Source of the DNA: Desulfobulbus sp.
GTDB taxonomy: Bacteria; Desulfobacterota; Desulfobulbia; Desulfobulbales; Desulfobulbaceae
DNA: 5,517 bases
Reading direction: 5' to 3'
Assembly (NCBI GenBank): GCA_028684915.1
Contig: JAQUEZ010000347.1
Span: forward strand, 1 to 5,517
In this document: one piece after another, positions 1 to 4,228 of the stretch
Numbering within the stretch: position 1 is the stretch's first letter
Layout of the letters: each line of letters opens with the position of its first letter
Translations under genes and position numbers: made by a program
Notes under the pieces: model-generated
Databases searched by the model: none
Seen by the model: only the letters and a program-made list of their open reading frames with translations
Told to the model about the DNA's origin: nothing

Positions 1-515
1 TTGTGCTGCCACTCTTCCAACGGCTTGCCGTAGATGGTGCCCTCTTCCTTGAACTCCTCAAGGTCATCTTCTGGCAGATCGAGCAGACAAAGCGCCTTGG
101 CGATGCCGCCTTTGGCCAAATCCTGGAGCTTTGGATCACTCTCCATTCTCATGGCAACCTTCATGAAATTTCGGGCTTGCCGAGGAGATAAAGGGAAATT
201 ATCCTCCAGCCATTTTGTGAAATTCCCATGCCCTTCGACTTCCTTGATAATGAGGAGCTTGCGGCCTATCTCCACATATCCGGCGGTGATAAATCCCACC
301 TGAGCCCTTATTTCCGCTGTCAGTCGGTCCAGATTATATTCTTGGCCATCAAGGAAGGGTTCCACCTTTTTCAGAGCAATTGCCCGGCCCTTTTCGATGA
401 TTTCCTGCTGATTGATAGCATTGAGATCGTCCCGCATTGCACAGTTCTGCTCAATAATTTCAACTTCAGTATGGTCAACAATTGTTTGCGCGTATCCGCT
501 GCTGCCTTGATCCAT
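1..515 (-). CDS. DUF3102-like phage early protein, 3' end outside the window
   Basis: This frame is open from an ATG at 515 to the window edge (171 codons seen, no stop). Residues about 70-125 resemble DUF3102 proteins: an AQVGFITAGYVEIGRKLL helix, then KEVEGHGNFTKWLE, then SPRQARNFMKVA. Members of that family occur in phages and plasmids and have no firmly known function; a DNA-related role is a guess. The N-terminal 70 residues are acidic and probably helical. It is the sixth gene of the leftward early operon. The chosen start has GGAGA about 10 bases upstream. An in-frame ATG at 536, directly after the stop of the preceding gene (TAA then ATG), would add 7 residues and could be used by translational coupling, but shows no Shine-Dalgarno. 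The reading frame is secure; the family call is moderately sure. Confidence 0.8.
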   Translation of the reverse strand, partial: MDQGSSGYAQTIVDHTEVEIIEQNCAMRDDLNAINQQEIIEKGRAIALKKVEPFLDGQEYNLDRLTAEIRAQVGFITAGYVEIGRKLLIIKEVEGHGNFTKWLEDNFPLSPRQARNFMKVAMRMESDPKLQDLAKGGIAKALCLLDLPEDDLEEFKEEGTIYGKPLEEWQH

Positions 516-536
516 GATGAAATAGTCTCCGAACAT

Positions 537-737
537 TTAGTGAGATTCGAGCATGCCGACTGCTTGCCCCAGGTCTTCATTGACCAAACCAAGGATGTGA
601 GCAAGCCCCTCTCTGCCGTCATCCGTCAACTCATCCTTGAAATGTTGAGAACACGCCATATCGCGCAAAAATGATACGACCGCCTTTGAATTCAAAATAA
701 TATCTCGCGATTTGTAGACTTCCTTCTGATCTTTCAT
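537..737 (-). CDS. Small early protein, paralogue of the preceding gene
   Basis: A 66-aa protein of unknown function. Its ATG overlaps the stop of the upstream gene as ATGA, and the end of that gene supplies GAGGAGG and AAGG as ribosome-binding sequence, so translation is very probably coupled. Residues about 17-62 align with residues about 30-85 of the upstream protein: N-x-K-x-VV-x-FL-x-x-M at the start of the shared block, and G-x-x-GL-x-HIL-x-x-V near its end. This suggests a tandem duplication followed by divergence. No membrane segment or known catalytic motif is seen; it appears to be a small, mostly helical cytoplasmic protein. Overlap with the neighbour and the resemblance make it a real gene despite its size. 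Confidence 0.75.
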   Translation of the reverse strand: MKDQKEVYKSRDIILNSKAVVSFLRDMACSQHFKDELTDDGREGLAHILGLVNEDLGQAVGMLESH

Positions 738-1036
738 TGTGCCTTTTGCCTCCTCAGGTTAATGGGCCATTGCTGAATTTCCTCAGCTCGTGAAACCTTG
801 GTTGCGACTTCATCAATTTCTCGGACGACACCCCGCAAAATATGGTGAAGCCCATCCTCTCCTTCAGACGATATTTTGATGCTGTCCTTCCCGCTGAACA
901 CTCCGAAATAGGTCATCTCTGCCAAGAAAGTGACCACGGATTTCACGTTCTCAAGGGAATCACAAATATCCCCTGAATCCCCCAAAGGCTGTGCTGTTTC
1001 AAGACCTGTCGCCTCTGTTCCCGGTTCTGTATTCAT
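734..1036 (-). CDS. Small early protein of unknown function
   Basis: A 100-aa protein. The ATG at 1036 is preferred because GAGGAAAG lies just upstream; an in-frame TTG at 1051 sits inside that sequence and is unlikely to be the start. The first 27 residues are acidic and low in hydrophobics, probably disordered. Residues 28-85 form the block shared with the next gene (NVKSVVTFLAEM, then EGEDGLHHILRGVV). The C-terminus is basic (NLRRQKAQ). No known family was recognised and no signal peptide or membrane segment is present. It lies 36 bases after the winged-helix gene and overlaps the next gene by four bases, so it belongs to the leftward early operon. Confidence 0.75.
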   Translation of the reverse strand: MNTEPGTEATGLETAQPLGDSGDICDSLENVKSVVTFLAEMTYFGVFSGKDSIKISSEGEDGLHHILRGVVREIDEVATKVSRAEEIQQWPINLRRQKAQ

Positions 1037-1072
1037 TCTTTCTTTCCTCAAATCTAATGGTTGGCGAATAAA

Positions 1073-1369
1073 TCAGCCAAGATAGTCTCGTTCTTTTGAT
1101 TCGATCTTGGCGCGTTTCTGTGCAACGTGGCGTCTGAATCCATCGGCAATTCTGACAATCTTGGGAGTGACTTCCCATTGATCGCCAACCTTGCGGATCA
1201 AGTTCATGTGTTCCAGGGTTTTGAGATTGCGGTAGACCTTATCCGCCTTGAAGCCTGATTCGGCTTCAATCTCTTTTGCGGTTAATCCCCTGAAAATAGG
1301 ATCACAAAGGGAAAAAAAGAGAGAGAGGCAGTCGCATATTCCCTGATTGATGTATTTCTCTTCCGGCAT
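1073..1369 (-). CDS. Winged helix-turn-helix DNA-binding protein
   Basis: A 98-aa protein that is almost entirely one winged-helix domain. After an N-terminal helix (CDCLSLFFSLCD), residues about 29-66 give a typical HTH: GLTAKEIEAESGF, then a recognition helix around KVYRNLKTLEHMNLI, then a hairpin wing (RKVGDQWEVTP). It resembles the N-terminal domain of IclR/MarR-type regulators but has no effector domain, so it probably binds DNA as a small phage regulator; its target is unknown. The C-terminal tail is rich in K, R and E. AGGAG lies 5 bases before the ATG, and the TAG stop of the preceding gene lies inside that sequence (TAGGAG), which points to coupled translation. It is an early-operon member and could act on phage or host promoters. 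Confidence 0.8.
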   Translation of the reverse strand: MPEEKYINQGICDCLSLFFSLCDPIFRGLTAKEIEAESGFKADKVYRNLKTLEHMNLIRKVGDQWEVTPKIVRIADGFRRHVAQKRAKIESKERDYLG

Positions 1370-1377
1370 GGCAGCTC

Positions 1378-1923
1378 CTATTTTTTGATGCCTTTTTTCT
1401 TCAGCTCTCGCTTGAGCTGCTGCATTTCCGATATGTTCTTCTCCAACTTGCCAAGGGCCAGCATGGCGAGATCCTCTTTTGTGGTCACCTCGGCCCCCTC
1501 GGCTGCCACAATAGCCCGCGCCGGCTCCAGGGATTGGGTAATACGGTGGATGGCAAAAAGGAAATAGGCCTTGACTGGGTACTCCACCGGCTTAGAGAGG
1601 TAGTGATTGAACATCTCATACGAGAGCGGTCGCTGGCACTGGCCGGTTTTGTGTCCTTCTTCAGTGCGGCCCCAATAGGCGTTCATGGCGTCGCAAACCT
1701 GTTCTCGGCTCAAGCCGGATTCCCGAATGCTTCGTTTCACGGCTGCCGCGATTTCGATGCAATCCTCGGCCTCGCTGGCAGATTCCCGGTTACCAACTGC
1801 CTGTTGAGGATTGCACTGTTCGGCAATCTCTTCTTTGGCAGCAGTATAGGTGGCCAGTGCATCGAAAATGTTCAGTTGCCCGGCCTCTGCGGCTCTCTGA
1901 GCTTTGTTTGATCTTGGTGCCAT
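1378..1923 (-). CDS. Early-operon protein of unknown function, HTH-like core
   Basis: A 181-aa protein that I cannot place in a named family. The N-terminus is basic (MAPRSNKAQR), then a low-complexity acidic linker runs to about residue 52. Residues 57-115 look like a helical DNA-binding domain of the XRE kind: AAAVKRSIRESGLSREQVCD is a plausible first pair of helices, followed by an N-AYWG-R turn and SYEMFNHYLSKPVEYPVKAY. A hydrophobic helix (about 118-142), then a Lys-rich coiled-coil-like tail (160-181) complete it. AAAGGA lies 7 bases before the ATG at 1923. It sits where the transposase gene A would be expected after ner in Mu, but it lacks transposase length and motifs. A regulatory or DNA-binding role is inference only. 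Confidence 0.8.
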   Translation of the reverse strand: MAPRSNKAQRAAEAGQLNIFDALATYTAAKEEIAEQCNPQQAVGNRESASEAEDCIEIAAAVKRSIRESGLSREQVCDAMNAYWGRTEEGHKTGQCQRPLSYEMFNHYLSKPVEYPVKAYFLFAIHRITQSLEPARAIVAAEGAEVTTKEDLAMLALGKLEKNISEMQQLKRELKKKGIKK

Positions 1924-1951
1924 ACGTCTATCCTTTCCTCGCAGTTAGATA

Positions 1952-1963
1952 GTGACCTGTCAC
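1952..1963. promoter_or_regulatory. GTGAC/GTCAC palindrome upstream of the 181-aa gene
   Basis: A short palindrome, GTGAC then CT then GTCAC, lies about 30 bases before the start of the 181-aa gene. It may be a regulator site between ner and the rest of the early operon. No good promoter boxes accompany it, and a 5-bp arm can occur by chance. Confidence 0.2.
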
Positions 1964-1994
1964 ACCCGATATGCTACCTTCACCACAAAAGCCT

Positions 1995-2024
1995 TGATGA
2001 TGGATGTCATGGTTTCCATCATCA
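1995..2024 (-). terminator. Hairpin at the end of ner, possible attenuator
   Basis: Arms TGATGATGGA and TCCATCATCA pair perfectly over 10 bp around a 10-base loop. On the minus strand one arm includes the ner stop codon, and the hairpin is followed by AGGCTTTTG, a poor T-run. It could reduce read-through from ner into the rest of the early operon or protect the ner message from decay. The weak T-run makes efficient termination doubtful. Confidence 0.35.
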
Positions 2025-2324
2025 GCTTTGTAGACGGAGGGAGTTGCGAGATGTTGAACGCTGCCGCATCCGCAGCGGCTGGTGAAATTTATCGTACCTG
2101 GAAGGCCATATTTCCCACGGTTCTACGCCGATAATGTCGGCAAAGATGCGTTCCATGGCTGGCCATGGCTTCCTTAAGGCATCGTAAGGCGATGTTTTCT
2201 TGTATCCGTTTTCGATTCCTATACGAGATAGGCTGTAGCCTTTCTTGCCGAGGGCGGCCTTGATATCCCATGGGTGCCAGTCTTCTTGTGGATCGGTAAT
2301 TCTCGCTGAATTGGTGATGTTCAT
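2022..2324 (-). CDS. ner: Ner-like phage DNA-binding regulator
   Basis: A 100-aa homologue of the Ner/Nlp family, which in phage Mu down-regulates the early promoter and the repressor gene after induction. Residues 15-77 hold the whole domain: DWHPWDIKAALGKKGYSLS, a GYKKTSP turn with the recognition helix YDALRKPWPAMERI, and the hallmark ending V-E-P-W-E-I-W-P-S-R-Y. Mu Ner is about 74 aa; this protein adds roughly 23 basic, Ser/Arg-rich residues after the RY. The frame is open further upstream to 2519, but that extension runs back through the operators and the repressor gene. The ATG at 2324 has AGAGAGG just before it and places the domain near the N-terminus as in the family. It is the first gene of the leftward early operon and divergent from the repressor. 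Confidence 0.9.
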   Translation of the reverse strand: MNITNSARITDPQEDWHPWDIKAALGKKGYSLSRIGIENGYKKTSPYDALRKPWPAMERIFADIIGVEPWEIWPSRYDKFHQPLRMRQRSTSRNSLRLQS

Positions 2325-2364
2325 TCCCGCCTCTCTGATGTGGTCTTGGATAAATACATAAAAC

Positions 2365-2382
2365 TGTCCGAGAGATCGGACA
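2365..2382. promoter_or_regulatory. TGTCCGA/TCGGACA palindrome, putative operator
   Basis: Seven-bp perfect arms, TGTCCGA and TCGGACA, flank a GAGA centre. The site lies between the inferred -10 box of the leftward early promoter and ner, so it would fall near the start of the ner transcript. It differs from the GGAATTTTTCC sites next to it, which suggests a second protein binds here, Ner being the obvious candidate. The binding partner is inference. Confidence 0.45.
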
Positions 2383-2387
2383 AAGCG

Positions 2388-2416
2388 AATATGGAATTTT
2401 TCCATAAATATGTCAA
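2388..2416 (-). promoter_or_regulatory. Leftward early promoter for the ner operon
   Basis: On the minus strand a consensus -35 box TTGACA (2416-2411) is followed after 17 bases by CATATT (2393-2388), which matches four of six -10 positions. It faces ner and the early operon. A GGAATTTTTCC palindrome lies inside the spacer, as expected for direct repression by the divergent repressor. Confidence 0.6.
2391..2405. promoter_or_regulatory. Putative repressor operator 1
   Basis: A perfect palindrome with 6-bp arms: ATGGAA, then TTT, then TTCCAT. It lies in the spacer of the leftward early promoter and touches its -10 box, so a bound protein would block RNA polymerase. A second copy of the core lies 25 bp away. 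Confidence 0.55.
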
Positions 2417-2430
2417 GGAATTTTTCCATG
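2416..2430. promoter_or_regulatory. Putative repressor operator 2
   Basis: The second copy of the core GGAATTTTTCC, with AA and AT flanks. It overlaps the ribosome-binding site and ATG of the repressor gene and abuts the -35 box of the leftward promoter. Occupancy could both strengthen early repression and limit repressor synthesis (autoregulation). The two sites share a 13-base direct repeat, GGAATTTTTCCAT. Confidence 0.5.
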
Positions 2431-2943
2431 ATAGATAGCAAGCAAATCGGTTTACGCCTTAAATGGGTTCGCGAGCAACTGGGGATGAGCGGAGCAGAGT
2501 TCGGTGAAAAAATTGGCATTCCGCAGTCAAAGATTGCTGACCTAGAGCGCGGAAAAACAAAAATTTCGCTCGAAGTTATGAGCCAGCTGGAAAAAACATA
2601 TGGACTATCTCGTGACTGGTTGATCGAAGGTTTTGGCGATTGGAAAAGAACGGCAGCTATTGAAAAATTCGAATCTAACCTTGACGCGTTGCAGATAGCA
2701 TCGAAAAAGGCTCACTCGTTAGGATTAGACGAAAAAGATGCACAAAGATTGCAAGAAATTATTTTTGGTATAAAAACCGGTGATCGAAACATGATCATTA
2801 CCGCGCTGAACAACCTGAATAGTGGTGAAGAGCTGTTGCTTAATAATTATCGATCCGCCTCAACATTGGGAAAAGACGCATTAATAAGCATAAGTGAAGC
2901 ATTACATGAGGCTTCACCTCGAAATTCAAAGCGAAAAAAATGA
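2428..2943 (+). CDS. XRE-family phage repressor
   Basis: A 171-aa protein that probably maintains lysogeny by repressing the leftward early promoter. Residues 6-62 form a Cro/CI-type HTH: IGLRLKWVREQLGMSGAEFG, EKIGIPQSKIADLERGK as helices 2-3, then ISLEVMSQLEKTYGLSRDWLIEG. The remaining 110 residues are helical and end in the basic tail NSKRKK. There is no S24/LexA-type Ser-Lys peptidase domain, so self-cleavage after RecA activation is not expected; induction by proteolysis or an antirepressor is possible (inference). AAGGA lies 8 bases before the ATG at 2428. An in-frame ATG at 2410 would add six residues but has no ribosome-binding sequence. The gene looks AT-richer than the early operon. 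Divergent placement from ner is as in Mu c/ner, although the protein is XRE-like, not Mu c-like. Confidence 0.85.
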   Translation: MIDSKQIGLRLKWVREQLGMSGAEFGEKIGIPQSKIADLERGKTKISLEVMSQLEKTYGLSRDWLIEGFGDWKRTAAIEKFESNLDALQIASKKAHSLGLDEKDAQRLQEIIFGIKTGDRNMIITALNNLNSGEELLLNNYRSASTLGKDALISISEALHEASPRNSKRKK

Positions 2944-2965
2944 TTTCTAAGTAAAGTCCAAGGCT

Positions 2966-2996
2966 GGCTGGATAAAAAGAGGAAATAATCCAAGCC
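2966..2996. repeat. Imperfect inverted repeat after the repressor gene
   Basis: GGCTGGAT pairs with ATCCAAGCC with one bulged base around a 14-base A/G-rich loop. It is the first hairpin after the repressor stop. There is no T-run, so it is not a convincing intrinsic terminator. Confidence 0.3.
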
Positions 2997-3003
2997 ACTT
3001 TGT

Positions 3004-3030
3004 TCAAAAGCGACATCATGTCGTTTTTGA
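3004..3030. repeat. CAAAA-CGA inverted repeat, copy 1
   Basis: Thirteen-base arms, TCAAAAGCGACAT and ATGTCGTTTTTGA, pair around a single central base with one G-T wobble. The left half has an A-run and the right half a T-run, so in RNA it could form a weak bidirectional terminator for the repressor transcript. Confidence 0.55.
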
Positions 3031-3040
3031 TGCTCTTCTC

Positions 3041-3065
3041 CAAAACGAACATCCCGCTCGTTTTG
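3041..3065. repeat. CAAAA-CGA inverted repeat, copy 2
   Basis: Eight-bp perfect arms, CAAAACGA and TCGTTTTG, flank a 9-base centre. The arms match the outer parts of copies 1 and 3, so the three are related sites and not independent hairpins. Confidence 0.5.
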
Positions 3066-3079
3066 CTCTAATCCACCTG

Positions 3080-3109
3080 GTTCAAAAACGAACTACTTCG
3101 TTTTTGAAC
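3080..3109. repeat. CAAAA-CGA inverted repeat, copy 3, perfect
   Basis: A perfect 13-bp inverted repeat, GTTCAAAAACGAA and TTCGTTTTTGAAC, around CTAC. It is the longest perfect palindrome noticed in the window. Centres of the three copies are about 36 and 41 bp apart. As a site for a dimeric DNA-binding protein or as a bidirectional terminator it is equally plausible. Confidence 0.65.
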
Positions 3110-3149
3110 GCCCGCCGTCGCCGCCATCCCAAAGCTTCCAAGCCAATAG

Positions 3150-3168
3150 CGTTTAAACCTCGTTTAAA
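3150..3168. repeat. Direct repeat of CGTTTAAA, 11 bp apart
   Basis: CGTTTAAA occurs at 3150-3157 and 3161-3168, on the same face of the helix. Each contains the palindrome TTTAAA. It may be a binding site, but short AT-rich repeats are common. Confidence 0.25.
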
Positions 3169-3191
3169 ATTCTCTGTATTTGACAGGATAG

Positions 3192-3216
3192 GCGCGGCCC
3201 ATACCTTGGGCCGCGC
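3192..3216. repeat. GC-rich 10-bp hairpin
   Basis: GCGCGGCCCA and TGGGCCGCGC form a perfect 10-bp stem with a 5-base loop. This is the most stable stem in the window. It is followed on the plus strand by TGCATTAAAAATTT and on the minus strand by CTATCCTG, so neither direction offers a proper T-run. It could be the core of a structured RNA or a factor-assisted terminator. Confidence 0.5.
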
Positions 3217-3271
3217 TGCATTAAAAATTTACCAGGGGGCGTTTTCACGCTTTCCATCCTCTGACTCTCTG

Positions 3272-3291
3272 CTCTTCTATTTATAGAAGAG
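3272..3291. repeat. CTCTTCTA/TAGAAGAG hairpin
   Basis: An 8-bp perfect stem with a TTTA loop. TG before and GGCA after can extend it by about three pairs if one base is bulged. No T-run follows. Confidence 0.4.
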
Positions 3292-3317
3292 GCAGGCATC
3301 CCACCGGCACACTCATG

Positions 3318-3362
3318 AAACAGGCTCGTCTCTCTACTATTTCCAGTAGGGGTGACCTGTTT
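3318..3362. repeat. Two-tier hairpin
   Basis: An outer 7-bp stem (AAACAGG with CCTGTTT) encloses an inner 5-bp stem (CTACT with AGTAG) that has a 6-base loop; G-T pairs could lengthen the inner stem. On the plus strand the right arm ends in GTTTTCG, which slightly resembles a terminator. Confidence 0.4.
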
Positions 3363-3370
3363 TCGTTCGA

Positions 3371-3423
3371 AAAACGGAATTGCCTGCGTTGCCCTAAATA
3401 AAACGGCAACCGGTTTCCGTTTT
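3371..3423. repeat. Nested inverted repeat
   Basis: An outer 9-bp stem (AAAACGGAA with TTCCGTTTT) encloses an inner 6-bp stem (GTTGCC, 3388-3393, with GGCAAC, 3405-3410). The nesting is more RNA-like than operator-like. The inner arms recur as a tight palindrome at 5258-5270. Confidence 0.45.
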
Positions 3424-3493
3424 GGCCTCCAACTGACACCCCGCAATCCGCCAAAACGCTCTCCTTCCCCTGCTGCCGAAAAAGCCCGGTGTA

Positions 3494-3528
3494 TCAATTT
3501 TCAAATCCTAAATTATGGATTTTATTGA
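3494..3528. promoter_or_regulatory. Palindromic element upstream of the mor promoter
   Basis: AAATCC (3503-3508) pairs with GGATTT (3517-3522) and, further out, TCAAT with ATTGA, around an AT-rich centre. It ends about 30 bases before the inferred -35 box of the Mor-like gene, a suitable place for an activator or repressor site. Imperfect outer symmetry keeps confidence low. Confidence 0.3.
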
Positions 3529-3546
3529 AAAAATCAGCATCGCGGT

Positions 3547-3572
3547 CACGTTTTGCAATTGAAAAAACCGTG
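3547..3572. promoter_or_regulatory. CACG/CGTG imperfect palindrome over the mor -35 box
   Basis: CACGTTTT faces AAAACCGTG with one bulged base, spanning the inferred -35 box TTGAAA. A protein bound here would compete with RNA polymerase. It may equally be chance in an AT-rich stretch. Confidence 0.25.
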
Positions 3573-3587
3573 TTTATTTGTTCGAAT
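3559..3587 (+). promoter_or_regulatory. Possible promoter of the Mor-like gene
   Basis: TTGAAA (3559-3564) and TCGAAT (3582-3587) are 17 bases apart; they match five and four of six consensus positions. The leader to the ATG would be about 50 bases. No better pair was found in the 100 bases before the gene. Confidence 0.35.
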
Positions 3588-3644
3588 GCGTTCGGGTGAA
3601 TTCATAAAGCTGGAAATTAAAGCAATAGCGTTGAGGCTAAAACT

Positions 3645-3923
3645 ATGAAGGGTGAGGGGGCATCTGATCGGCTTCCCGATATGGAGCACCTTGCGGGATC
3701 GCTGAAGAAGATCGCGGAAGTCATAGGAGTAGAGAAAACCGTCGCGCTGTCGAAAATTCTCGGGGGGAGATGGTTCTATATTTGCGGGATTGATTCTCTC
3801 GAAAGAGAAATCAGAAATCGCCGCATTCGTGATGAATACGACTGTGGAGGTGTGACTGCTGTTGATCTTGCCCGGAAATTTGGCCTGTCTCAAAGCATGA
3901 TCCAAAAAATACTGAGTGAGTGA
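3645..3923 (+). CDS. mor: Mor/C-family transcription activator
   Basis: A 92-aa member of the Mor/C family, which in Mu activates the middle and late promoters by binding as a dimer next to a poor -35 box. Residues 14-47 match the dimerisation region: helix LKKIAEVIGVEKTVALSKIL, then the family's GG and a strand (GGRWFYI). Residues 50-66 match the linking helix (SLEREIRNRRIRDEYD, compare Mu Mor SLIRDLRIWNDF). Residues 70-90 are the HTH, VTAVDLARKFGLSQSMIQKIL. Mu Mor is 129 aa; the shortfall is at the N-terminus and in the tail beyond the HTH. GAGG lies 8 bases before the ATG. The next gene starts one base after the stop. It probably drives rightward expression of the genes that follow. Confidence 0.85.
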   Translation: MKGEGASDRLPDMEHLAGSLKKIAEVIGVEKTVALSKILGGRWFYICGIDSLEREIRNRRIRDEYDCGGVTAVDLARKFGLSQSMIQKILSE

Positions 3924-3924
3924 T

Positions 3925-4167
3925 ATGACGACTGCGAGCAAAACGATGGCACCAATCCCGCCGGAATATATGCCCAAACCGGAAGGTCTTCCCGGCGATT
4001 TGGAAATAATTGCTGAAGTGATTGGCGTTGAAAGCGCAATAGCGCTTTCCCGAGAGTTTCGGGGTTGCAAACTTTACGTCGCGTTTATTAACCGAGCGAT
4101 GCGGAAAAGCGCGGAACAGGAAAAGGATGTGCCGTGTCATGCTGACACAAATCAACCGAATTCTTGA
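3925..4167 (+). CDS. Mor-like N-terminal-domain protein without HTH
   Basis: An 80-aa protein whose residues 22-62 align with residues 16-56 of the adjacent Mor-like protein: L-x-G-x-L-x-x-IAEVIGVE-x-x-x-ALS, then RG-x-x-x-Y. IAEVIGVE is identical but its codons differ, so the duplication is old or the match is selected. After residue 62 the sequence becomes polar (SAEQEKDVPCHADTNQPNS) and ends; no HTH coding remnant is visible in the other frames downstream. The N-terminal 20 residues are Pro-rich. It keeps the presumed dimerisation part only, so it may form heterodimers with the activator and damp it (inference). ATG at 3925 is one base after the mor stop; a GTG at 3916 in the same frame would overlap mor. 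GAGTGAG upstream is a weak ribosome-binding sequence, suggesting coupling. Confidence 0.75.
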   Translation: MTTASKTMAPIPPEYMPKPEGLPGDLEIIAEVIGVESAIALSREFRGCKLYVAFINRAMRKSAEQEKDVPCHADTNQPNS

Positions 4168-4190
4168 TCGACCGTCGCTGGAGAAACGAT

Positions 4191-4196
4191 AAAATT
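4191..4196 (+). promoter_or_regulatory. Possible -10 box before the coiled-coil gene
   Basis: TAAAAT matches five of six -10 positions about 33 bases before the ATG of the next gene. No -35 box lies at normal distance (TTGATC at 4164 is too far). Mor/C-type promoters typically lack a good -35, so this is a candidate target of the upstream activator. Confidence 0.3.
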
Positions 4197-4228
4197 TAGA
4201 TTGATCACAAAATTAAAAGGAGAAGAAC

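Larger units (their letters stand above)
2944..3644. other. About 700 bases without a convincing gene, rich in inverted repeats
   Basis: Between the repressor and the Mor-like gene no reading frame has both a good start and a recognisable product. Frames of 60 and 114 codons depend on TTG starts without ribosome-binding sequence. The stretch holds around ten inverted repeats, entered separately below: a related cluster at 2966-3109, a mixed set at 3150-3423, and two palindromic elements before the mor promoter at 3494-3572. The density is far above that of the coding parts of the window. It may be a control region, a structured RNA, or an array of dispersed intergenic repeats. Confidence 0.6.

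Noticed and set aside
2325..2519. N-terminal extension of Ner up to 2519
   Set aside because: It would read through the operators, the early promoter and the start of the repressor gene; the ATG at 2324 has a ribosome-binding site and gives the normal family N-terminus.
2840..3052. 70-codon minus-strand frame overlapping the repressor end
   Set aside because: It overlaps the C-terminus of the repressor in antisense and takes its first part from the palindrome array. The hydrophobic stretch looks like a by-product of A/T-rich repeats.
2943..3110. Prophage end (attachment site) just after the repressor, as in Mu where c lies next to the left end
   Set aside because: Mu-type genes resume to the right (mor, gpI-like), so phage sequence probably continues; no clear end repeats or target duplication could be recognised.
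3104..3286. 60-codon plus-strand frame
   Set aside because: TTG start inside the perfect inverted repeat, very basic N-terminus from GC-rich non-coding sequence, no ribosome-binding site.
3153..3497. 114-codon minus-strand frame in the repeat-rich gap
   Set aside because: It needs a TTG start without ribosome-binding sequence, runs across several hairpins, and its product (rich in R, G, P and S) resembles no protein that I know.
2944..3644. CRISPR array or tRNA in the repeat-rich gap
   Set aside because: The inverted repeats differ in sequence and spacing and have no regular direct repeats with spacers; no cloverleaf with T-loop sequence was found.
3811..4155. Minus-strand frames opposite the Mor-like pair
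   Set aside because: They are antisense to two well-supported genes and have no ribosome-binding sites or recognisable products.
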